Assembly (NCBI RefSeq): GCF_036108815.1
Contig: NZ_CP107985.1
Span: forward strand, 6,693,501-6,757,500
From: Streptomyces sp. NBC_00353
GTDB taxonomy: Bacteria; Actinomycetota; Actinomycetes; Streptomycetales; Streptomycetaceae
Reading direction: 5' to 3'
Length of the DNA: 64,000 bases
The stretch's first letter is position 1. Every line of letters starts with the position of its first letter. The position numbers and the translations under genes were made by a program. A model generated the notes under the pieces. The model was not told the origin of the DNA. It saw nothing but the letters and a program-made list of their open reading frames with translations, and ran no database searches. Shown piece after piece: positions 33,569 through 41,376 of this stretch.

Positions 33569-34974
33569 GGTCGGTCTCCTGCGGGTGCCTGCCAGGGTTC
33601 TCCGGCAGGGGGCGGATAGAGCGGCCCCGGTAGCGGTGCGGTCTCGTCGACGGCGGGCAGCGGGCCGGTCGGCACGTCGGTTCCGTACGGGTCGTACGGG
33701 TGCTCCTGGGCGGGTTCGTACGGGGGACGGAACGTCTGGGTCTGCGCCTGGGCCGGTGGTGCCGGTGAGGGAGCGGGCCAGCGGCCGGCCGGTTGCTGAG
33801 GGCTCGGCCCGGGGACCGGGACCGCGTTCTCGGCGGCCCGCGAGACAGCACGGTAGGCGGCGGAGATTCCGGGGTCGGGGCCTGTACGGGTGGGTCCTGT
33901 GCCCCCGACGGGTCCGGTGTCGGGGCTCGTGGCCAGACGGTCGGCGTTGCGGGGCGGAGCCTCGTACGAAGTCTCGTACGGAGCCTCGTACAGCGGTGGG
34001 GCGGGTGCGGAGAGAGGCGTGCGCGGGCGGTCGAACGACGATGGCAACGGGGTCCCTCGCAGCTCCCGCCCGAGCTCGTCGCGACCCAGTTCGTCCCGGC
34101 CGAGCCCGCCGTAGGCACGTTCCCGGCGCAGTTCCTCCCGGCCCAGTTCCTCCCGCCCGAGCGGAAGTACGCGCTCCGCGCCGGGCAGCGGGGACTCGCG
34201 GAGCGCCGGATCCGGCTCGGAGAGGAGGGCGTCCGGCTTGATCAGAGCGGCGATCAGACCGGTGATCCGGCGTTTCGTCGTCGGCGGCAGCAGCCGCAGG
34301 CACAGGGCGGCGGCCACCGCGACCAGACAGAGGCTGTACATCACGACGACCCAGGTCGCGGGTGGCCGGCCCGCGTACAGACCGTGGATCAGCGCCGCAC
34401 ACCAGGCCGGATAGGACAGTGCGTGCAGCGCGCGCCAGCGGCCCGCTATGCGGCCCGGGGTGGCGAAGGCACTGCGCAGCGCGCCGGTCGCGGCGGCGAC
34501 GACCATCAGCAGGCCCGCCAGCGAGCCGAAACCGATCAGCCCGGCGGTGCCACGCACACCGAGGCCGAAAGGTATGACGGCGCCGAGCAGCGCCACATGT
34601 CCGAGCGCGACCTTCACGGTGACATGCAGGAGCAGGAAGCCGAGCGAGGCGGCGGCAGCGGCCCGGTGGATGCCCTGGCCGAGCAGGCGCTGCCGTGAGG
34701 ACAGGAACAGCCGGTCGGTGGCGATCAGGCCCCAGGCCACCGCGGCGGTGAGCGAGACCAGTGACAGCACACCGGTGGTGAAATCGAGTGCGGCGCGCAA
34801 GTCGTCGCTCCCTGCGACGGCGAGCAGAGGGATGAGAACCAGCACGGCGACGGTGAGCCCGCCCTGTACCGAGCGGTTCGGTCCGGCGCTCAAGGTGGGG
34901 GATGAGCGGATCTTGCGATGAGGGTTCATTGGGGCGACTCCGAATTGTTCGGCAAAGCGGTCCCGTTGCGGCAT
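33565..34974 (-). CDS. Predicted di-haem membrane protein (ferric-reductase/cytochrome b-like) with repeat-rich tail
   Basis: 469 residues from ATG at 34974; ATG at 34929 with GGAG eight bases upstream would start at residue 16. Six membrane helices lie between about 38 and 230. Two helices each carry a His pair: His103/His117 (14 apart) and His184/His197 (13 apart), the arrangement that holds two b haems in ferric-reductase-like and MsrQ-like proteins. Residues 230-469 are a Pro-rich cytoplasmic tail containing short REELGREEL and GRDELGRDELGREL repeats. Stop overlaps the start of the NuoF-ferredoxin gene (GTGA), implying a joint function moving electrons between a cytoplasmic flavoprotein and the membrane. 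Confidence 0.75.
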   Translation of the reverse strand: MPQRDRFAEQFGVAPMNPHRKIRSSPTLSAGPNRSVQGGLTVAVLVLIPLLAVAGSDDLRAALDFTTGVLSLVSLTAAVAWGLIATDRLFLSSRQRLLGQGIHRAAAAASLGFLLLHVTVKVALGHVALLGAVIPFGLGVRGTAGLIGFGSLAGLLMVVAAATGALRSAFATPGRIAGRWRALHALSYPAWCAALIHGLYAGRPPATWVVVMYSLCLVAVAAALCLRLLPPTTKRRITGLIAALIKPDALLSEPDPALRESPLPGAERVLPLGREELGREELRRERAYGGLGRDELGRDELGRELRGTPLPSSFDRPRTPLSAPAPPLYEAPYETSYEAPPRNADRLATSPDTGPVGGTGPTRTGPDPGISAAYRAVSRAAENAVPVPGPSPQQPAGRWPAPSPAPPAQAQTQTFRPPYEPAQEHPYDPYGTDVPTGPLPAVDETAPLPGPLYPPPAGEPWQAPAGDRP

Positions 34975-35223
34975 GCTAAGTCGCTCCATACCGGCCAGTA
35001 CGGGGTTTGAGCGGTTGCCCCAATAGAGGGCGGTACGCGGAGTAACCCCCGCTTCCCGGACGTTCCGCCGCTGCCTCACGGAAGCCCGGCAGGAGCCTTG
35101 CGGACGATCCGCTGCCGCTTCCCGGGGCTTCTCCCGGGGCGTTCCTCGGGCCTTTCCGGGGGCTCCGTCGTCCGTCGTTGTCCACGGAGCGGCAGCGCCG
35201 GGCTGCGCTCCGGGCCTGTGCGG

Positions 35224-35229
35224 TACCCT
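35224..35229 (+). promoter_or_regulatory. -10 element of leuS leader transcript
   Basis: TACCCT at 35224-35229 lies six bases before the leader-peptide ATG (35236), so the transcript would start at or next to that A and the leader peptide would be translated without a 5' UTR. No good -35 is visible. Confidence 0.4.
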
Positions 35230-35235
35230 GACGCC

Positions 35236-35274
35236 ATGCGTGCCGTACGCCTTCTGCTTAGCGAGCCGCGCTGA
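35236..35274 (+). CDS. leuS leader peptide (12 aa)
   Basis: Encodes MRAVRLLLSEPR and a TGA. Three adjacent Leu codons CTT-CTG-CTT (35251-35259) sit 46 bases upstream of a terminator-like hairpin and in front of leucyl-tRNA synthetase. This is the classic arrangement of ribosome-mediated attenuation: low charged tRNA-Leu stalls the ribosome on these codons. There is no ribosome site; the reading frame appears leaderless. Confidence 0.65.
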   Translation: MRAVRLLLSEPR

Positions 35275-35343
35275 TCAGTCCCGACCGGTGTGAATGCCTG
35301 GTTGGAATCGGCGCGGCGTCCCCTCCTGTGCGAGGGGCTTTTT
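35265..35343 (+). promoter_or_regulatory. leuS transcription attenuator
   Basis: The leader-peptide end GCCGCGC (35265-35271) is perfectly complementary to GCGCGGC (35311-35317), enclosing a smaller hairpin CCGACC/GGTTGG (35281-35286 with 35300-35305). Directly after it, CCCCTC (35320-35325) pairs with GAGGGG (35332-35337) and is followed by CTTTTT, an intrinsic terminator. A ribosome stalled at the Leu codons would cover the first arm and could change whether the terminator forms. The pairings are seen; the switch is inferred. Confidence 0.6.
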
Positions 35344-35391
35344 CGTTTCCGTAAGCGCTGGCAGATGACGATCGATGGAGCTTTGAGGATC

Positions 35392-38265
35392 ATGAGCGAG
35401 ACGAATTCCGCATCCGAGGTGGCTGCGCCGCACCGCTATACAGCGGCAATGGCTGCCGACATCGAGGCACGCTGGCAGGACTTCTGGGACGCCCACGGCA
35501 CGTACGAGGCGCCGAACCCGACCGGCGATCTGGCGGACAATCCGGAACTGGCCGCCAAGCCGAAGAAGTTCATCATGGACATGTTCCCGTACCCCTCAGG
35601 TGCGGGCCTGCACGTCGGTCACCCGCTGGGCTACATCGCCACCGATGTCTTCGCCCGTCATCAGCGCATGACCGGGCACAACGTGCTGCACACCCTGGGC
35701 TTCGACGCCTTCGGCCTGCCGGCGGAGCAGTACGCCGTGCAGACGGGTACGCACCCGCGCGCCTCCACCGAGGCCAACATGGAGAACATGAAGTCCCAGC
35801 TGCGCCGGCTGGGGCTGGGCCACGACAAGCGCCGCTCGTTCGCGACGATCGAGGCGGACTACTACAAGTGGACCCAGTGGATCTTCCTGCAGATCTTCAA
35901 CTCCTGGTACGACACCGAGGCGGACCGGGCCCGGCCGATCGCCGACCTGGTCGCGCAGTTCGAGAACGGTGAGCGCCCGACCCCGGACGGCCGTGACTGG
36001 AGCGCGCTGAGCGCCGTCGAACGCGCCGACGTCCTGGGTCAGTACCGCCTGGCGTACGCCTCCGACGCGCCCGTCAACTGGTCGCCGGGGCTGGGCACCG
36101 TACTGGCCAACGAAGAGGTGACGGCCGACGGCCGTTCGGAGCGCGGCAACTTCCCCGTCTTCAAGGCCAAGCTGCGCCAGTGGAACATGCGCATCACCGC
36201 CTACGCCGACCGGCTGCTGAACGACCTGGACGGGCTGGACTGGCCCGAGGCGATCAAGCTGCAGCAGCGCAACTGGATCGGGCGTTCCGAGGGCGCGCGT
36301 GTCGACTTCCCGGTCGACGGCGCGGGGGACATCACCGTCTTCACCACCCGCCAGGACACCCTGTTCGGCGCCACCTACATGGTGCTGGCGCCCGAGCACG
36401 ACCTGGTGGAGCGGATCATTCCGGCCGCCTGGCCCGAGGGCACCCACCCGGTGTGGACCGGCGGTCACGCGTCCCCGGCCGAGGCGGTCACCGCCTACCG
36501 CAAGCAGGCCGCTGCCAAGTCCGACGTGGAGCGCCAGGCCGAGGCCAAGGACAAGACCGGTGTCTTCACCGGCGCGTACGCGACCAACCCGGTCAGCGGC
36601 GACAAGGTGCCCGTCTTCATCGCCGACTACGTCCTGATGGGCTACGGCACCGGCGCGATCATGGCCGTTCCGGCGCACGACGCGCGCGACTTCGCCTTCG
36701 CGCGCGCCTTCGAGCTGCCGATGCGCTGTGTCGTCGAGCCGTCGGACGACCGCGGCACGGACCCCTCCACCTGGGACGACGCATTCGCCTCGTACGAGGC
36801 GAAGCTGGTCAACTCCGCGAGCGACGAGATCTCGCTGGACGGCCTGGGTGTCGTCGAGGCCAAGGCGAAGATCACCGCATGGCTGCAGGCGAAGGGCCTG
36901 GGCGAGGGAACCGTCAACTTCCGGCTGCGCGACTGGCTGTTCAGCCGTCAGCGCTACTGGGGCGAGCCCTTCCCGATCGTGTACGACGAGGACGGCATCG
37001 CCCACTCGCTGCCCGAGTCGATGCTGCCGCTGGAGCTGCCGGAGGTCGACGACTACTCGCCGCGCACCTTCGATCCGGACGACGCCGACACCCAGCCCGA
37101 GACCCCGCTGTCGCGGAACGCCGACTGGGTCAACGTCACGCTGGACCTGGGCGACGGCAGCGGCCCGAAGAAGTACCGCCGCGAGACCAACACCATGCCC
37201 AACTGGGCAGGTTCCTGCTGGTACGAGCTGCGCTACCTGGATCCGAACAACGACCGGCAGCTGGTCGACCCGGCGATCGAGCAGTACTGGATGGGTCCGC
37301 GCGAGGGCCGGCCGACCGGTGGCGTCGACCTGTACGTGGGTGGCGCCGAGCACGCCGTACTGCACCTGCTGTACGCGCGGTTCTGGTCCAAGGTCCTGCA
37401 CGACCTGGGGTACATCTCCTCGGCCGAGCCGTTCCACAAGCTGTACAACCAGGGCATGATCCAGGCGTTCGTCTACCGGGACAGCCGCGGCATCGCGGTT
37501 CCGGCGGCCGACGTCGAGGAGCGCGACGGCGCGTTCTACCACCAGGGCGAGAAGGTCAGCCGCGTCCTGGGCAAGATGGGCAAGTCCCTGAAGAACGCCG
37601 TCACGCCCGACGAGATCTGCGCCGAGTACGGGGCGGACACGCTGCGTCTGTACGAGATGGCGATGGGCCCCCTGGACGTGTCGCGGCCGTGGGACACCCG
37701 CGCCGTCGTCGGTCAGTACCGGCTGCTGCAGCGGCTGTGGCGCAACGTCGTCGACGAGGAGACCGGTGAGGTCACCGTCGTGGACACCGAGCCCGGCGAG
37801 GACACGCTGCGCGCGCTGCACAAGGCCATCGACGGCGTCGGCCAGGACATGGCCGGGATGCGCTTCAACACCGCCATCGCCAAGGTCACCGAGCTCAACA
37901 ACCACCTGACCAAGGTGGGCGGCCCGCTGTCGCGGTCCGTCGCCGAGCGGCTGGTGCTGCTGGTCGCGCCGCTGGCGCCGCACATCGCCGAGGAGCTGTG
38001 GCGCAGGCTGGGCCACACCGATTCGGTCGTGCACCAGGACTTCCCGGTCGCCGACCCGGCGTACGTCGTGGACGAGACCGTGACCTGCGTGGTGCAGGTC
38101 AAGGGCAAGGTCAAGGCACGGCTGGAGATCTCCCCGTCGATCACGGACGAGGAGCTGGAGGCGCTGGCCCTGGCCGACCCGGCAGTGGTCGCGGCGCTGG
38201 ACGGGGCCGGGATCCGCAAGGTGATCGTGCGGGCGCCGAAGCTGGTCAACATCGTCCCTGCGTGA
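35392..38265 (+). CDS. leuS: Leucyl-tRNA synthetase
   Basis: 957 residues from ATG 35392 with GAGG just upstream; earlier in-frame codons lie in the attenuator. Class I synthetase: HIGH as HVGHPLG near residue 76, an editing (CP1) domain with [20 protein letters not shown], an [13 protein letters not shown] segment, and KMSKS as KMGKS in the GKMGKSLKN segment near 726. Charges tRNA-Leu. Expression is probably governed by the upstream leader peptide and attenuator, and a strong terminator follows. Confidence 0.97.
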   Translation: MSETNSASEVAAPHRYTAAMAADIEARWQDFWDAHGTYEAPNPTGDLADNPELAAKPKKFIMDMFPYPSGAGLHVGHPLGYIATDVFARHQRMTGHNVLHTLGFDAFGLPAEQYAVQTGTHPRASTEANMENMKSQLRRLGLGHDKRRSFATIEADYYKWTQWIFLQIFNSWYDTEADRARPIADLVAQFENGERPTPDGRDWSALSAVERADVLGQYRLAYASDAPVNWSPGLGTVLANEEVTADGRSERGNFPVFKAKLRQWNMRITAYADRLLNDLDGLDWPEAIKLQQRNWIGRSEGARVDFPVDGAGDITVFTTRQDTLFGATYMVLAPEHDLVERIIPAAWPEGTHPVWTGGHASPAEAVTAYRKQAAAKSDVERQAEAKDKTGVFTGAYATNPVSGDKVPVFIADYVLMGYGTGAIMAVPAHDARDFAFARAFELPMRCVVEPSDDRGTDPSTWDDAFASYEAKLVNSASDEISLDGLGVVEAKAKITAWLQAKGLGEGTVNFRLRDWLFSRQRYWGEPFPIVYDEDGIAHSLPESMLPLELPEVDDYSPRTFDPDDADTQPETPLSRNADWVNVTLDLGDGSGPKKYRRETNTMPNWAGSCWYELRYLDPNNDRQLVDPAIEQYWMGPREGRPTGGVDLYVGGAEHAVLHLLYARFWSKVLHDLGYISSAEPFHKLYNQGMIQAFVYRDSRGIAVPAADVEERDGAFYHQGEKVSRVLGKMGKSLKNAVTPDEICAEYGADTLRLYEMAMGPLDVSRPWDTRAVVGQYRLLQRLWRNVVDEETGEVTVVDTEPGEDTLRALHKAIDGVGQDMAGMRFNTAIAKVTELNNHLTKVGGPLSRSVAERLVLLVAPLAPHIAEELWRRLGHTDSVVHQDFPVADPAYVVDETVTCVVQVKGKVKARLEISPSITDEELEALALADPAVVAALDGAGIRKVIVRAPKLVNIVPA

Positions 38266-38317
38266 CGGTCTCCGGCTAGCCATCGAACGGCTGACGACGG
38301 TGTGAGGGCTTTCCCTT

Positions 38318-38360
38318 ACGGGCAGGTTAGGGGTTCCGAAGGAACCCTCGGCCTGCCCGT
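38318..38360 (+). terminator. Terminator after leuS
   Basis: ACGGGCAGG (38318-38326) with CCTGCCCGT, and inner GGGGTTCC with GGAACCCT, joined by a three-base mismatch and closed by a GAA loop. Confidence 0.75.
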
Positions 38361-38417
38361 TCCGTTTACGGTGGAGGGGCCGGTAGTCGGCAGCCGAATC
38401 GACATCCAAGGGGCGTC

Positions 38418-39173
38418 ATGGAAGCCGTGATCCTGATCCTGGGGCTGCTCTTTGTCGCGTTCATGGCCCTGGGCGTCTATGTGAGCGTCAAGGTCATCGG
38501 CGCGGCGAAGCGCGGCGTGGACCGCACGATCACGCAGGCGCGCCGCACGGTCGAGGAGACCACGCTGCGGGCGAAGAGCTTCGGCCAGGTGGGAGTGGCC
38601 GGAGAGCTGGCACAGCTGCGGCTCTCGCTGCGGACGTCGATGCGAGCCACCCAGGAGGCGTTGCAGGCGGGTGTGGCCGAGGACGCCTCGCTGTCGGAGT
38701 CGCTGGGACTGTTCCAGCGACTGAGCGTGCACGGGCGGGAGCTCGATGACGAGCTGAAGAGGCTGGAGCGCGAGCCCGACCGGGCGACGGTCGCGTCGCT
38801 GCTTCCGGGCCTGAAGCAGCGCACGGAGCGGATCACGCACTCGGCGGAGTCGCTGCGGTGGGCCGCGCGCGATCGGGCGCGGCAGTTCGCCGACGACGAT
38901 CTGGCGGCGCTGAACACGCAGATCAATGTGGAGGCGGGGGCGCTGCGGCACTGGACGGTGGAGGAGCCTTCGGCTGGTGCTGGTGCTGGTGCTGCTGGTG
39001 CTGCTGGTGCTGGTGGTGCTGGTGGTGCTGGTGGTGCTGGTGGGCGTGGGGGCGACCGGGCGCGGAGCGCGCAGACCGGCGAGGAGGGTCCGGAGGCGCT
39101 CACAGCTCGGGACCCCAGGGCGCAGACCGGTTACCCCTGGCAGAAGGCCGTGCGGCCCGAGACGACCAATTGA
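38418..39173 (+). CDS. Membrane-anchored coiled-coil protein with Gly/Ala repeat
   Basis: 251 residues from ATG. One N-terminal membrane helix (about 4-26, VILILGLLFVAFMALGVYV) is followed by a long charged alpha-helical, probably coiled-coil region (30-180, with LKRLEREPD and LKQRTERITHSAESLRW). Residues about 186-210 are a Gly-Ala run encoded by a GCTGGT microsatellite, then a polar tail. No enzyme motif. It resembles small actinobacterial membrane proteins of unknown role. Sits between leuS and degV on the same strand. Confidence 0.8.
   Translation: MEAVILILGLLFVAFMALGVYVSVKVIGAAKRGVDRTITQARRTVEETTLRAKSFGQVGVAGELAQLRLSLRTSMRATQEALQAGVAEDASLSESLGLFQRLSVHGRELDDELKRLEREPDRATVASLLPGLKQRTERITHSAESLRWAARDRARQFADDDLAALNTQINVEAGALRHWTVEEPSAGAGAGAAGAAGAGGAGGAGGAGGRGGDRARSAQTGEEGPEALTARDPRAQTGYPWQKAVRPETTN
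38972..39049 (+). repeat. GCTGGT/GGTGCT microsatellite inside a gene
   Basis: About 78 bases built from GCT and GGT codons in alternating blocks, coding Gly/Ala. All units are multiples of three, so slippage would change protein length without a frameshift. Confidence 0.8.
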
Positions 39174-39312
39174 GCAGGTGGGGCGGGGCCGAAAGCCCGG
39201 GCTCGAACTGATGTGATCGGTCGTGGCAGGATGCGGCCCGAAGCGATCGGAAGTGATCACTCGGTCGGGGTCGGACTGCCGAGACAGCGTCCCGGCAGGT
39301 AACCTCCCGCTC

Positions 39313-40158
39313 ATGTCCCGCCATGTCGCGATCGTCACCGATTCCACGGCCTACCTGCCGCCCCAGGCGATGGAGCGGCATGGCATCACCGCAGTGCCGC
39401 TCACCGTTGTCCTCGGCGATCAGGCGCTGGAGGAGGGCACCGAGATCTCGGCCCGCTCCCTCGCGCTGGCGCTCCAGAAGCGGCACCCCGTGACGACGTC
39501 CCGCCCCAGTCCCGAGGTCTTCGCCGCCACGTACCGGGCTGCGGCCGAAGCCGGCGCCGCCGGCATCGTCTCGCTGCACCTCTCGGCCGAATTCTCGGGC
39601 ACGTACGACGCCGCGCTGCTCGCCGCGAAGGATGCCCCGGTGCCGGTACGGGTGGTGGACACCGGCATGGTCGCCATGGCCCTGGGGTTCTGCGCCCTGG
39701 CTGCGGCCGAGGCGGTGGAGGCGGGCGGCAGCCTGGACGAGGCGGTCGTGGCCGCCGAGAAGCGGGCCGCGGGCACCTCCGCCTACTTCTACGTCGACAC
39801 GCTGGACTATCTGCGCCGCGGGGGACGCATCGGCGCGGCCCAGGCGCTGCTGGGGTCGGCGCTCGCGGTGAAACCCCTGCTCCAGTTGGACGGTGGCCGG
39901 ATCGAGCTGCTGGAGAAGGTGCGGACGGCGTCGAAGGCCATCGCGCGGCTGGAAGAGATCGTCGCCGAGCGGGCGGGCACCGGCCGGGTGGACATCGCCG
40001 TGCACCACCTGGCGGCGTCCGAACGGGCCGAGCGGCTGGCCGAGAGGCTGCGGGAGCGCGTTCCGGGACTCGTCGATCTGCATGTCAGCGAGGTCGGCGC
40101 GGTGATCGGCGCGCACACCGGTCCCGGTCTGCTCGGAGCAGTGGTTTCGCCTCGCTGA
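39313..40158 (+). CDS. DegV family fatty-acid-binding protein
   Basis: 281 residues from ATG. DegV signatures: VTDSTAYLPPQAM at residues 7-19 (the TDS loop), TSRPSP near 62, SLHLSAEFSGTYDAA near 87, VVDTGMVAMALG, and the C-terminal YLRRGGRIGAAQALLGS. DegV proteins bind fatty acids (FakB-type) and hand them to FakA for phosphorylation; no fakA is in the window. Conserved in front of comEA-comEC in this lineage, without an evident functional link. Confidence 0.92.
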   Translation: MSRHVAIVTDSTAYLPPQAMERHGITAVPLTVVLGDQALEEGTEISARSLALALQKRHPVTTSRPSPEVFAATYRAAAEAGAAGIVSLHLSAEFSGTYDAALLAAKDAPVPVRVVDTGMVAMALGFCALAAAEAVEAGGSLDEAVVAAEKRAAGTSAYFYVDTLDYLRRGGRIGAAQALLGSALAVKPLLQLDGGRIELLEKVRTASKAIARLEEIVAERAGTGRVDIAVHHLAASERAERLAERLRERVPGLVDLHVSEVGAVIGAHTGPGLLGAVVSPR

Positions 40159-40260
40159 TCTCGCTCGTGAAGGTGAGGGAGTTATCCACAACCGGTCGGT
40201 TTTCCACCGGAATCAGGGCTGTTCAACGGGTTCGGGCGAATGTGCCTAGCGTCATGAGGC

Positions 40261-41376
40261 ATGGCTCCCCGATCAGATCGTGCACATCGAGCACACCGTG
40301 CAAGCAGTGGAAGTGGACCCGGCCGCGCCGCGGCGTCGGACGTGCGCGCCCGACGCGGGTCCGGTGCGGGTCAGGGCGTCGGCGCCGGACACGGTCCTGG
40401 GTCCGGCTCCGGACCTGGACACGGACCCGCACCCGGGCGACGACGGTTGGCGCGTGGGCGTGCCGCCGGGGTCGCGGCGGCTTCGCGGCATCGCGCGGAC
40501 GCACTCATGACCGGTGCGTACGGGGGGCGCGTCGCCCGGCCGGTGGTGGGCCTTGCGCCGCCTCCGGTACCACAGCCGACTCCGGCAGAGGAGAACGCGC
40601 GGGCGGTGCCGACGGCTCCGATCGCGCCAGGGCGGTGGGAGCGGCTGTTTCCGGCGGTGCGGGAGCGGCTCCCGATGTGGTTGCAGCTCAGGTGCGGTCT
40701 GGAGCCGAGAACCCTCGCCGCGCTGGCCGTCGTCCTGGTCGCCGCCGCGGTCTTCGCCGCCGTCCACTTCTGGTCCGCACGCCCGCAGTCCGTCCGTGCC
40801 CCCGATCCGGTCAGCGAGGGCGCGCAGGCCCCGGCATCGGACCCACGCATGGACGGGGGCGTGGAGCGGGCCCGCACCCCCGATCCGTCACCCGGACCGC
40901 CGCCCACCGGAGGACCGGGTGGAGGGATCGTCGTCGATGTGAGCGGCAAGGTGCGCCGGCCGGGCATCTACCCCTTACCGTCCGGTGCGCGGGTCGCCGA
41001 CGCGCTGCGGGCGGCGGGCGGAGTCCGGAGCGGCGTGGATCTCACCGGGCTCAACCGGGCGCGGGTGCTCATGGACGGGGAGCAGGTCGTGGTGGGCGCG
41101 CCACCTGGGCCGCAGGCCTTCGGCGCCACAGGAGGAGCTGCCGCAGGAGGGGCTGCGGCGGGCGCCGGTGGCGGCCCCACGACCGGTCCGGTCAGCCTCA
41201 ACAGCGCGACGGTGGAACAGCTGGACACCCTGCCCGGTGTCGGCCCCGTTCTCGCCCAGCACATCGTCGACTACCGCACGCAGCACGGCGGCTTCCGGTC
41301 CGTCGGTGAGCTCCGTGAGGTCAATGGGATCGGCGACCGCCGGTTCGCCGACCTCCAACCGCTGGTGCGGCCATGA
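40261..41376 (+). CDS. comEA: ComEA-family DNA-binding protein
   Basis: 371 residues from ATG. Residues 1-80 are low-complexity Gly/Ser/Pro/Arg; a later start at ATG 40507 would remove them and cannot be excluded. One membrane helix (about 151-171, LAALAVVLVAAAVFAAVHFW), an SLBB domain (about 222-285, VVDVSGKVRRPGIYPLPSG) and a C-terminal helix-hairpin-helix pair (about 310-371, LNSATVEQLDTLPGVGPVLA). ComEA binds double-stranded DNA outside the membrane and feeds ComEC. The codon at 40975-40977 (Leu239) is TTA, so translation may need bldA tRNA. Stop overlaps comEC by ATGA. Confidence 0.9.
   Translation: MAPRSDRAHRAHRASSGSGPGRAAASDVRARRGSGAGQGVGAGHGPGSGSGPGHGPAPGRRRLARGRAAGVAAASRHRADALMTGAYGGRVARPVVGLAPPPVPQPTPAEENARAVPTAPIAPGRWERLFPAVRERLPMWLQLRCGLEPRTLAALAVVLVAAAVFAAVHFWSARPQSVRAPDPVSEGAQAPASDPRMDGGVERARTPDPSPGPPPTGGPGGGIVVDVSGKVRRPGIYPLPSGARVADALRAAGGVRSGVDLTGLNRARVLMDGEQVVVGAPPGPQAFGATGGAAAGGAAAGAGGGPTTGPVSLNSATVEQLDTLPGVGPVLAQHIVDYRTQHGGFRSVGELREVNGIGDRRFADLQPLVRP

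Noticed and set aside
35236..35390. T-box riboswitch upstream of leuS
   Set aside because: No T-box consensus or specifier loop seen; the leader peptide with Leu codons and a short terminator explains the region better.
35596..38409. 937-codon open frame on the minus strand opposite leuS
   Set aside because: Antisense shadow of leuS; composition dominated by Val/Leu/Arg/Gly/His/Asp as expected from reversed codons, no domains.
38972..39049. CRISPR-like repeats
   Set aside because: Units are three to nine bases and contiguous, with no spacers; it is a coding microsatellite. No CRISPR array or cas gene was seen elsewhere.
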